This document shows, one piece after another, positions 20,177-27,851 of a stretch of 64,000 bases of DNA. The notes beneath the pieces are model-generated. The model saw only the letters and a program-made list of their open reading frames with translations, was not told where the DNA came from and did no database searches. The stretch covers positions 62,001 through 126,000 of the forward strand of contig NZ_VJOY01000006.1 of NCBI RefSeq assembly GCF_007109405.1, in the 5' to 3' direction. This stretch comes from Pseudomonas mangiferae. GTDB taxonomy: Bacteria; Pseudomonadota; Gammaproteobacteria; Pseudomonadales; Pseudomonadaceae. The stretch's first letter is position 1; every line of letters begins with the position of its first letter. Made by a program: the position numbers and the translations under genes.

Positions 20177-20591
20177 AGGGTGTTGCCCTCACTTGTTGAC
20201 TGTTATGTCCCGTTGGCCCCGAGGCGGGGTCGTGCAGCCGATGGGGCTGCCGCGGAGACCGCTGCCGGCGTCGCGGTCTTCCTGCCAGGCGCCATTGCGG
20301 CGTCGGCTAGGCTGTGTTCTAACCAAAGCGTACCGGGGTGGGAACGAACGTTTTGTCATAAGCACGTAACACCCAGGCGCTCCAGGCCATAAGATGCGCG
20401 GCACCGGCCGGTCGATTTTGCGGGAACACCGCGTGACCCGCGCCTTTGGGCCGGCTGTGCAGGCCTTTTGCTACCGATAATGAATCTCGTCCGCACGCGA
20501 GCTTCAACCCGACGAAGGGTCATGCCGACCCTTTCTTTTTTGGGAGACCCTGGTTTCCCACTGGCTTTTTCGAGTTCTGGAAACACAACCC
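20177..20591. promoter_or_regulatory. Long divergent spacer between rmf and rlmKL
   Basis: A 415-base region with no convincing gene; the short ORFs in it lack family features and good start sites. Seen in it: the rmf leader at the left end, a GATAAT -10-like element at 20476-20481, and an intrinsic terminator at 20515-20541 pointing toward rlmKL. No -35 hexamer could be matched with confidence. An rmf promoter must lie in the left half, and growth-phase control would be expected from the family. Confidence 0.5.
20515..20541 (+). terminator. Intrinsic terminator in the rlmKL leader
   Basis: The stem AAGGGTC-ATGCC-GACCCTT (7 perfect pairs) is followed by TCTTTTTT, a textbook terminator reading toward rlmKL, and it ends only 50 bases before the rlmKL ATG. 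A second GACCC at 20546-20550 could pair with the same GGGTC as an alternative. It either ends a short transcript from the spacer or attenuates rlmKL. Confidence 0.7.
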
Positions 20592-22793
20592 ATGTCGGAC
20601 CGCTACGAAATCTTCCTCACCTGCCCGAAGAGCCTGGAAGGCCTGCTGCTGGACGAAGCCCGCCACCTGGGGCTGGAGGAGGCGCGCGAGCAGACCGCGG
20701 CGGTGCGGGGCTTCGCCGACCTGGAGACCGCCTACCGGCTGTGCCTGTGGTCGCGCCTGGCGAACCGCGTGCTGCTGGTGCTGAAGCGCTTTCCCAGCGA
20801 CACCGCCGACACCCTCTACCAGGGCGTGCGGGCGGTGGAGTGGGCCGACCATCTGTCGCCCACCGGCACGCTGGCGGTGGAGTTCAGCGGCCACGGCTCG
20901 GGGATCGACAACACCCACTTCGGCGCCCTGAAGGTCAAGGATGCCATCGTCGACGCGCTGCGCACCGCTGAGGGCCAGCGGCCTTCGGTGGAAAAGCTCG
21001 ACCCCGATCTGCGGGTCCACCTGCGCCTGGAGCGCGGTGAGGCGATCCTCTCCCTGGACCTTTCCGGCCACAGCCTTCACCAGCGCGGCTACCGCCTGCA
21101 GCAGGGCGCCGCGCCGCTCAAGGAGAACCTGGCGGCGGCCATCCTGATCCGCGCCGGCTGGCCGCGGCTCGCCGCCGAGGGCCGCGCATTGGCCGACCCC
21201 ATGTGCGGCGTGGGCACCTTCCTGGTGGAAGCGGGCCTGATGGCAGCGGACATCGCGCCCAACCTCAAGCGCGAAAAATGGGGCTTCAGCCAGTGGCTGG
21301 GCCACGTGCCGGCCCTGTGGAAGAAACTCCACGCCGAGGCCGAGGCGCGCGCCCAGGCCGGCCTGTCGCGCCCGCCGGTGTGGATCCGCGGCTACGAGGC
21401 GGACCCGCGGCTGATCCAGCCGGCGCGCAACAACATCGAGCGCGCCGGGTTGTCCGCCTGGGTCAAGGTCTACCAGGGCGAGCTGGCCACCTTCGAGCCG
21501 CGCCCGGACCAGGGCCAGGCCGGCCTGGTGGTGTGCAACCCGCCCTACGGCGAGCGCCTGGGTGACGAAGCCAGCCTGCTCTACCTCTACCAGCACCTGG
21601 GCGAGCGCCTGCGCCAGGCCTGCCTGGGCTGGCAGGCGGCGGTGTTCACCGGGGCGCCGGAGCTGGGCAAGCGCATGGGCCTGCGCAGCCACAAGCAGTA
21701 CGCCCTGTGGAACGGCGCGCTGCCCTGCAAGCTGCTGCTGTTCACCGTCGACGTGGCGCAGTTCGTCACCGGCGAGCGGCGCGGGCGCCCGGAGGGGGCT
21801 GCGGCAGAGGGCGCCGAGGCTCCGGTCGCGTCCTGTCCCGTCGAGCCGGCGCGCTTGTCCGAAGGCGGCACCATGTTTGCCAACCGCTTGCAGAAAAACC
21901 TCAAGCAGTTGGGCAAGTGGGCGCGCCGCGAAGGCATCCAGTGCTACCGGCTGTACGACGCCGACATGCCCGAGTACGCCGTGGCGGTGGATCTTTATGG
22001 CGATTGGGTACACGTGCAGGAATACGCGCCGCCACGCTCCATCGACCCTGCCAAGGCCCAGGAGCGCCTGCTGGACGCCCTGGCGGCGATCCCGCCGGCT
22101 CTGGGCGTGGACCCGGCGCGGGTGGTGGTCAAGCGCCGCGAACGCCAGGCCGGCACCCGCCAGTACGAGCGACAGGCCGAGCAGGGGCGTTTCCAGGAGG
22201 TGTCCGAGAAGGACGTGAAGCTGCTGGTGAACCTCACCGACTACCTGGACACCGGGCTGTTCCTCGACCACCGGCCGATGCGCCTGCGGCTGCAGCGGGA
22301 AGCGGAGGGCAAGCGCTTCCTCAACCTGTTCTGCTACACCGCCACCGCCACGGTGCATGCCGCCCAGGGCGGTGCCCGCAGCACCACCAGCGTCGACCTG
22401 TCGAAGACCTACCTGGACTGGGCCCGGCGCAACCTGGCGCTGAACGGCTTCTCCGAGCGGCACCAACTGGTGCGCAGCGACGTGGTGGCCTGGCTGGAAG
22501 AGGACCGCGGGCAGTACGACCTGATCTTCATCGACCCGCCCACCTTCTCCAATTCCAAGCGCCTGGAAGGGGTGTTCGACATCCAGCGTGACCACGTGCG
22601 CCTGCTGGACCTGGCGATGACCCGGCTGGCGCCGGGCGGCGCGCTGTACTTCTCCAACAACTTCCGCAAGTTCCAACTGGACGAAGGATTGGCGGCACGC
22701 TACCGGGTGGAGGAGATCAGCAGCGAGACGGTCGACCCGGACTTCGCCCGCAATCCCCGCATCCATCGTGCTTGGCGTCTGAGCGCTGCGTAG
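20592..22793 (+). CDS. rlmL: Bifunctional 23S rRNA methyltransferase RlmKL
   Basis: A 733-residue fusion enzyme. The N-terminal half has a THUMP region (about 45-160) and an SAM-dependent methyltransferase with NPPYGERLG at 316-324 (RlmL, m2G2445). The C-terminal half starts near residue 430 (MFANRLQKNLKQLGKW) and carries a second methyltransferase with DPPTFSNSK near 647 (RlmK, m7G2069). E. coli numbering is used for the target bases. The length fits the family (about 700). It is the first gene after a leader containing an intrinsic terminator, which makes regulation by attenuation conceivable. Confidence 0.95.
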   Translation: MSDRYEIFLTCPKSLEGLLLDEARHLGLEEAREQTAAVRGFADLETAYRLCLWSRLANRVLLVLKRFPSDTADTLYQGVRAVEWADHLSPTGTLAVEFSGHGSGIDNTHFGALKVKDAIVDALRTAEGQRPSVEKLDPDLRVHLRLERGEAILSLDLSGHSLHQRGYRLQQGAAPLKENLAAAILIRAGWPRLAAEGRALADPMCGVGTFLVEAGLMAADIAPNLKREKWGFSQWLGHVPALWKKLHAEAEARAQAGLSRPPVWIRGYEADPRLIQPARNNIERAGLSAWVKVYQGELATFEPRPDQGQAGLVVCNPPYGERLGDEASLLYLYQHLGERLRQACLGWQAAVFTGAPELGKRMGLRSHKQYALWNGALPCKLLLFTVDVAQFVTGERRGRPEGAAAEGAEAPVASCPVEPARLSEGGTMFANRLQKNLKQLGKWARREGIQCYRLYDADMPEYAVAVDLYGDWVHVQEYAPPRSIDPAKAQERLLDALAAIPPALGVDPARVVVKRRERQAGTRQYERQAEQGRFQEVSEKDVKLLVNLTDYLDTGLFLDHRPMRLRLQREAEGKRFLNLFCYTATATVHAAQGGARSTTSVDLSKTYLDWARRNLALNGFSERHQLVRSDVVAWLEEDRGQYDLIFIDPPTFSNSKRLEGVFDIQRDHVRLLDLAMTRLAPGGALYFSNNFRKFQLDEGLAARYRVEEISSETVDPDFARNPRIHRAWRLSAA

Positions 22794-22869
22794 CTAAAGT
22801 GCCAGGATGGCCGCTCGCACCGGGCGGCCGGCATCCCGTGTCGGGATGGCGCTACTGGAGCTGCATTGC

Positions 22870-25725
22870 ATGAGCCCGTCTGGTGACATCCGGCCTGGAA
22901 GCCCCGGCTTCGTCAGCCCCAGCACGCCCGCCTGGCTGATCGGCGCATCGGCCCTGGCCATCGGCCTGCTGCTGACCGCCGGCGTGGTGGCCACCACCCG
23001 GCATTTCTACCAGGATCAGCTGCGCCAGCGCTTTCTGTGGGCCGCCGACGAGCGCGCCGAAGTGCTCCAGGACCGCTTCGATGCCCACACGAAGGACCTG
23101 GATGGGTTGCGCCGCTTCCTCGTGCACCCCGAGCATTTGCAGCGCAGCGAATTCGCCCTGTACGTCGACCCGCTGCTGGACACCTCTCTGGCCTATTCCT
23201 GGATTCCCCGGGTGCTGGACGAGGCGCGCCCGGCCTTCGAGGAGGCGGGCCGCCGCGAAGGCATCGGCGACTTCGCCATCCGCGACCTGCAGCCGGACAG
23301 CAGCTTGCGGATCGCCGGCCAGCGTTCGGAATACCTGCCGATCCTCTACAGCGCCACCCGCCGGATAAAGCGTGTGCCCCTGGGGCTCGACCTGATGGCC
23401 CAGCCGACCCGTCGGCTGACCCTGGAGCGCGCCCGGGAGCGCGGCGACATGGCCTTGTCCGACCCGCTGATCCTCCCCGGTGCCAACCCGGAGGACAACC
23501 CGGGGCTGTTGCTGCTGGCGCCCGTGTACCCGCCGTTCCTGGCCAGCTCCGGCGAGCTGCGGGCCCTGCCACTGGGCTACGTCAGCGCGGTGTTCAGCCT
23601 GCGGCGGCTGATGAGCGAGGGCGGCAGCCGGGATACCGAGGCGAACCTGGCGCTAGTCCTCACCCAGGCGGGCGCCGGTGCCTCCGATACGCCGATCTAT
23701 CGCTCCACCGGTGCCCCCAGCGCCGACCGCACGCTATCGGTGCGCAAGACCCTCGCCATCGCCGACCGCCGCTTCTACCTGGACATCCGCCCCACCGACG
23801 CCTTCCTCGCCGCCAACCAGGCCGCCGAACCCTGGCTGGCGTTCGCCGGCGGGCTGTGGGTCAGCGCGCTGCTGGCGGCCCTGCTGTACACCCTGGCCAG
23901 CCAGCGCCGCCGGGCGCTGCTGCTGGTGGAGGAGCGCACCGCGGCACTGCGCCAGCGGGAGCGGGAACTGCAGCAGAGCGAGCAGCGCTGGCAGTTCGCC
24001 CTGGAGAGCGCCGGCGACGGGGTCTGGGACTGGAACATCGAGACCGGCGAGATCTACCACTCCGCCGCCTGGCGCCAGAGCCTGGGGTATTCCGAGACGG
24101 AGACCTCCCTCGGCCTGGAGGCCTGGCGCCAGCGCATGCACCCCCAGGACCGCGCCGACTACCTGGACTGCCTCCAGGCGCACCTGGACGGCCTGACCCC
24201 GGACTACCGCCACGAGCACCGCATCCAGCGCCGCGACGGCAGCTGGATCTGGATTCTGGAGCGGGGCAAGGTGCTGGAATTCGACCGCGACGGCGCGCCG
24301 CGGCGCATGGTCGGCACCCACGTGGACATCAGCCGGCGCAAGGCCGCCGAAATGGAACTGGCGCGGGCCCACGGGCAACTGCGCGGGATCCTCGACTCGG
24401 CCACCGAATTCGCCATCATCGCCGTCGATCCCAGCGGCCTGATCCTCACCTTCAACATCGGCGCCGAGCGCATGCTCGGCTATTCCACCGCCGAGCTGGC
24501 CGGCCTGGCGTCCATCGAGCGGCTGCACCTGTGGTCCGAACTGCAGAACCGCTCCCAGGACCTGGCACGCCAGCTGGGCCATCCGGTGGTGGGGTTCGAG
24601 GCCCTGGTGGCACGGGCGGCGGAGCTGGACGACCCGGAGGCGGGGGAGTGGACCTACGTGCGCCGCGACGGCAGCACCCTGACGGTGAACCTGATCGTCA
24701 CGGCGATCCGCGATGGCAGCGACGCCCTCGGCTTCCTCTGCATTGCCCGGGATGTCAGCGAAGAAAAACGGGTGCGGGAGATCCTGCTGGAGCGTGACCG
24801 GCTGCTGGAGAAGCTCACCCTCTGGCTTCCCGGCGCCATCTACCAGTTCCAACGCGAGGCGGACGGCAGTTTCCGCTTCCCCTATGCCAGCGTCGGCATC
24901 CGCGACGTCTACGAGTGCACCCCGGACGTCCTGCGGGAGGATGCCGGGCCGGCGTTCTCGCGCCTGCACCCGGACGATCACGAGCGCTTCATGGTCTCCA
25001 TCGACCATTCCGCCCAGCACCTCACCACCTGGCACGAGGACTACCGGGTGCTGCTGCCCAGCCATGGCCTGCGCTGGCTGCGAGGCCAGGCGGCGCCGGA
25101 GCGCCTGGCGGACGGCAAGGTACTCTGGCACGGCTACCTGGCCGACATCACCGGCCTCAAGCAGGTGGAGCAGGAGCTGCGGGCGCTGTCCATCACCGAT
25201 GCCCTCACCGGGGTGTTCAACCGTCGCTACTTCAATGAGCGGCTGGATGCGGAGATCGGCCGGGCCCAGCGCCATGGCCAGCCGCTGGCCCTGGTGATGC
25301 TGGACATCGACTACTTCAAGCGGATCAACGACCGCGCCGGCCATTCCGCCGGCGATCTGGTGCTCAAGGACATCTGCCAGCGCCTGGCCCAGCGCCTGCG
25401 GCGCATCGACAGCCTGTGTCGGCTGGGCGGCGAGGAATTCGTGGTGCTCTGCCCGGATACCGACCTGGGCCAGGCCACCATCCTCGCCGAGGCGTTGCGC
25501 CAGGCGATTCGCCGCGAGCCGGTGGAGGGCGTCGGGGAGGTCACCGCCAGTTTCGGCGTGGCTGCCTGGACCCTGGAGGAAACCGCGGACACCCTGCTGC
25601 GGCGTGCCGACGAGGCGGTCTACGCCGCCAAGCAGGGCGGGCGCGACCAGGTGGTGGCCAGCGACCTGTCGACCAGCCCGGCTTTCCGCCTGCCGGACCG
25701 CAGCGGCGGCGGCCGGTCGGGGTGA
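22870..25725 (+). CDS. Membrane diguanylate cyclase: CHASE-PAS-PAS-PAS-GGDEF
   Basis: A 951-residue c-di-GMP synthase candidate. Membrane helices at about 20-42 and 322-345 enclose a periplasmic CHASE-type sensor. PAS units follow (about 370-500, 500-640 and 640-780), then a GGDEF domain with an intact GGEEF active site at 853-857 and an inhibitory RxxD site (RRID, 844-847) five residues upstream. There is no EAL domain. I use the ATG at 22870 (MSPSGDIR), with GGAG 10 bases upstream; a start at 22807 would add 21 residues of poor character. It lies 76 bases after rlmKL and is convergent with dacB. An HD-GYP protein is encoded 2.1 kb away. Confidence 0.88.
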   Translation: MSPSGDIRPGSPGFVSPSTPAWLIGASALAIGLLLTAGVVATTRHFYQDQLRQRFLWAADERAEVLQDRFDAHTKDLDGLRRFLVHPEHLQRSEFALYVDPLLDTSLAYSWIPRVLDEARPAFEEAGRREGIGDFAIRDLQPDSSLRIAGQRSEYLPILYSATRRIKRVPLGLDLMAQPTRRLTLERARERGDMALSDPLILPGANPEDNPGLLLLAPVYPPFLASSGELRALPLGYVSAVFSLRRLMSEGGSRDTEANLALVLTQAGAGASDTPIYRSTGAPSADRTLSVRKTLAIADRRFYLDIRPTDAFLAANQAAEPWLAFAGGLWVSALLAALLYTLASQRRRALLLVEERTAALRQRERELQQSEQRWQFALESAGDGVWDWNIETGEIYHSAAWRQSLGYSETETSLGLEAWRQRMHPQDRADYLDCLQAHLDGLTPDYRHEHRIQRRDGSWIWILERGKVLEFDRDGAPRRMVGTHVDISRRKAAEMELARAHGQLRGILDSATEFAIIAVDPSGLILTFNIGAERMLGYSTAELAGLASIERLHLWSELQNRSQDLARQLGHPVVGFEALVARAAELDDPEAGEWTYVRRDGSTLTVNLIVTAIRDGSDALGFLCIARDVSEEKRVREILLERDRLLEKLTLWLPGAIYQFQREADGSFRFPYASVGIRDVYECTPDVLREDAGPAFSRLHPDDHERFMVSIDHSAQHLTTWHEDYRVLLPSHGLRWLRGQAAPERLADGKVLWHGYLADITGLKQVEQELRALSITDALTGVFNRRYFNERLDAEIGRAQRHGQPLALVMLDIDYFKRINDRAGHSAGDLVLKDICQRLAQRLRRIDSLCRLGGEEFVVLCPDTDLGQATILAEALRQAIRREPVEGVGEVTASFGVAAWTLEETADTLLRRADEAVYAAKQGGRDQVVASDLSTSPAFRLPDRSGGGRSG

Positions 25726-25765
25726 TGCGCGCGGGCGGCGCCGTCCCTGGCGCCTGCGCGGGTCC

Positions 25766-27217
25766 TCAGCGCGCCGCCTTGGGCTGCTTGTAGAGTTCCA
25801 GCAGCACCTGATCGAGGATCGACGACGCCCCCCACGGGCGCGGGTCGTTGAGGATCGCCACCACCGCCCAGTTGCGGCCGTTGATGTCCCGGGTGAAGCC
25901 GGCGATGGCGCGTACGGTGTTCAGGGTGCCGGTCTTGATGTGGGCCTGGCCCGCCAGGGGGCTGTTGCGCAGGCGCTTGCGCATGGTGCCGTCCATCGCC
26001 ACCAGCGGCAGGGACGACATGAACTCCGGCGCGTAGGGGCTCTGCCAGGCGGCCTGCAGCAGGGTGGCCATTTCCCGGGCGCTGACCCGCTCCTGGCGCG
26101 ACAGGCCGGACCCGTTCTCCATCACCAGGTGCGAGGCGGTGATGCCCTTGCGGGCCATCCAGGCGCGGATCACCCGCTGCGCCGCCTTGGAATCGTCGCC
26201 GTCCGCCTCGTTGCGGAACTGCGCGCCGATGCTCAGGAACAGCTGCTGGGCCATGGTGTTGTTACTGTATTTGTTGATGTCGCGGATGATCTCCACCAGG
26301 TCCGGGGAGAATGCCCGCGCCAGGAGCTGGCCGTTCTTCGGCACGTCGCCCAGGCGGTCCTTGCCGAGGATGCTGCCCCCCAGTTCCTTCCAGATCGCCC
26401 GCACCGCACCGGCGGCGTAGGCCGGGTGATCCAGCAGGGCCAGGTAGGACTGGGCGCTGCAGCCTTCCACCATTTCGCCGCTGGCCACCAGGCTGGTGGT
26501 GCCGTCGGCCTGGGTCACCGGGTTGTAACGGATGTCCGGCCAGGCCGGGCACTGCCCGGCGGGCTTCACCTTGACCCGGTTGTCCAGGCGGATGGTCTCG
26601 ATGGGCGGGTCGAAGCTGACGTTGACCCGGCCCCCTTCGGCGCGGGCGATGAAACGCAGGGCTTTGAGGTTCACCAGCAGCGAATCCGGGCCCACCAGGA
26701 ACGGCTTGTTCTCGTCGCCGCCGTCGTCGTTGAAGGCCGGCAATTGCGGATGGACGAAGCGGCTGCGGTCCAGCACCAGGTCGCCGGTGACCTGCACCAC
26801 GCCGTTGGCCCGCAGGTCGCGCATCAGCAGCCAGAGCTTTTCCATGTTCAGCTTCGGGTCGCCGCCGCCCTTGAGGTACAGGTTGCCGTGGAGCACGCCG
26901 TCCTTGAGCGGGCCGTCGCTGTAGAACTCGGTGCGCCACTGGTAGGTGGGGCCGAGGATCTCCAGGGCGGCGTAGGTGGTGATGACCTTCATAGTGGACG
27001 CCGGATTCACCGAGACGTCTGCGTTATAGACGGTCTGGGTGCCGGGACCGTCCAGGGGAATGGTGACCAGCGAGAGGGCGTCGTTGCCCAGCTTGTTGGT
27101 TTTCAGCGCCTGCTGGATCTTGGCCGGCAGGGCAGTATTGATGGGGGCAGCATGGAGCGGGGTGGCGAAAGGCGCGAGCAGGCTGGCCAACGCCAGGATA
27201 CGGATGGACCTGAGCAT
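25766..27217 (-). CDS. dacB: D-alanyl-D-alanine carboxypeptidase/endopeptidase PBP4
   Basis: A 483-residue class C low-molecular-weight penicillin-binding protein. A signal peptide (MLRSIRILALASLLAP, cleavage near HAAP at 22-25) exports it to the periplasm. The serine-peptidase motifs are all present: SxxK as STMK at 74-77, SxN as SNN at 318-320, and KTG at 428-430. PBP4 trims and cleaves peptidoglycan cross-bridges, and in P. aeruginosa its loss induces ampC. I use the ATG at 27217, which gives a proper signal peptide; 29 more in-frame codons upstream would bury it. Divergent from yggL. Confidence 0.95.
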   Translation of the reverse strand: MLRSIRILALASLLAPFATPLHAAPINTALPAKIQQALKTNKLGNDALSLVTIPLDGPGTQTVYNADVSVNPASTMKVITTYAALEILGPTYQWRTEFYSDGPLKDGVLHGNLYLKGGGDPKLNMEKLWLLMRDLRANGVVQVTGDLVLDRSRFVHPQLPAFNDDGGDENKPFLVGPDSLLVNLKALRFIARAEGGRVNVSFDPPIETIRLDNRVKVKPAGQCPAWPDIRYNPVTQADGTTSLVASGEMVEGCSAQSYLALLDHPAYAAGAVRAIWKELGGSILGKDRLGDVPKNGQLLARAFSPDLVEIIRDINKYSNNTMAQQLFLSIGAQFRNEADGDDSKAAQRVIRAWMARKGITASHLVMENGSGLSRQERVSAREMATLLQAAWQSPYAPEFMSSLPLVAMDGTMRKRLRNSPLAGQAHIKTGTLNTVRAIAGFTRDINGRNWAVVAILNDPRPWGASSILDQVLLELYKQPKAAR

Positions 27218-27244
27218 CAGATGAAGACCCCTGGACAGGAAACG

Positions 27245-27451
27245 ATGAAAAAGGATGAAGACGCGAAAAAGGGGGTAACGCTGGATGACATTGAAGATTT
27301 CCACGATGAATGCGGGAAATTGTCACGCATTATGCCGCAAGGTGTGGCGCGCCGCGCTAGCCGACGATCGCGGTGGTTTGGCCGCGTCCGGGCCGGTACG
27401 TTCCATGGGACGGGCGATCGGCGGCCCAACCTGCTAGAGTGCCGCCCGTGA
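27245..27451 (+). CDS. Possible small acidic protein in dacB-yggL spacer
   Basis: A 68-codon frame starts with ATG at 27245 behind AGGAA at 4-5 bases. The first 30 residues are charged and acidic (KKDEDAKKG, LDDIEDFHDECGKL); the remainder is Arg-rich and resembles translated non-coding DNA. The local GC is lower than in surrounding genes and the codons lack the usual G/C third base. It overlaps the divergent dacB leader, so it may be a chance ORF in a promoter region. Confidence 0.2.
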   Translation: MKKDEDAKKGVTLDDIEDFHDECGKLSRIMPQGVARRASRRSRWFGRVRAGTFHGTGDRRPNLLECRP

Positions 27452-27471
27452 TCACTCAAGAGGACTTCCCC

Positions 27472-27810
27472 ATGGCCACCAACCGTTCCCGTCGTCTGCG
27501 CAAGAAGCTGTGTGTCGACGAATTCCAGGAGCTGGGTTTCGAACTGAACCTGACCTACCCGGAAGGGGCCAGCGACGCCGACATCGAGGCCTTCCTCGAC
27601 AGCCTGACCCAGGAGGCGCTGGTCGCCAACGGCCTGGGCTACGTCGGTGGCGAGGACTACGGCTTCGTCTGCCTGGGCAAGCGCGGCTCGGTGTCCGAGG
27701 AACAGCGCCAGGCCGTCGAGACCTGGCTGAAGTCCCGCAAGGACCTGGCCGGCTTCACCATCAGCCCGCTGATGGACGTCTGGTACCCGGAAAACCCGAT
27801 CAACGCCTGA
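27472..27810 (+). CDS. yggL: YggL family 50S ribosome-binding protein
   Basis: A 112-residue protein of the YggL (DUF469) family: a basic start (MATNRSRRLRKKLCVDEFQE), FELNLTYPEG, and the end segment TISPLMDVWYPENPINA. YggL associates with the large ribosomal subunit; its precise role is unsettled. The ATG at 27472 has AGAGGA 7 bases upstream; the in-frame extension to 27373 has no such support. The gene ends in a strong hairpin shared with the convergent HD-GYP gene. Confidence 0.9.
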   Translation: MATNRSRRLRKKLCVDEFQELGFELNLTYPEGASDADIEAFLDSLTQEALVANGLGYVGGEDYGFVCLGKRGSVSEEQRQAVETWLKSRKDLAGFTISPLMDVWYPENPINA

Positions 27811-27828
27811 GGGCGGGTCGGTACGAAA

Positions 27829-27851
27829 GAAGGCGCTTCGGCGCCTTTTTT
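27829..27851 (+). terminator. Rho-independent terminator of yggL
   Basis: AAGGCGC-TTCG-GCGCCTT followed by TTTT. The stop codon of the convergent HD-GYP gene begins right at the T run (27851), so the hairpin probably serves both transcripts, more strongly on the + strand. Confidence 0.88.

Noticed and set aside
20468-20592. An Arg-rich frame (RTRASTRRR) in the rlmKL leader looked like an attenuation leader peptide overlapping the terminator.
   Set aside because: The frame has no stop before the terminator and continues into rlmKL in another phase; the ribosome site is poor.
25726-25765. Hairpin-like GC repeats between the GGDEF gene and dacB as terminator.
   Set aside because: Pairing is imperfect and there is no T run on either strand.
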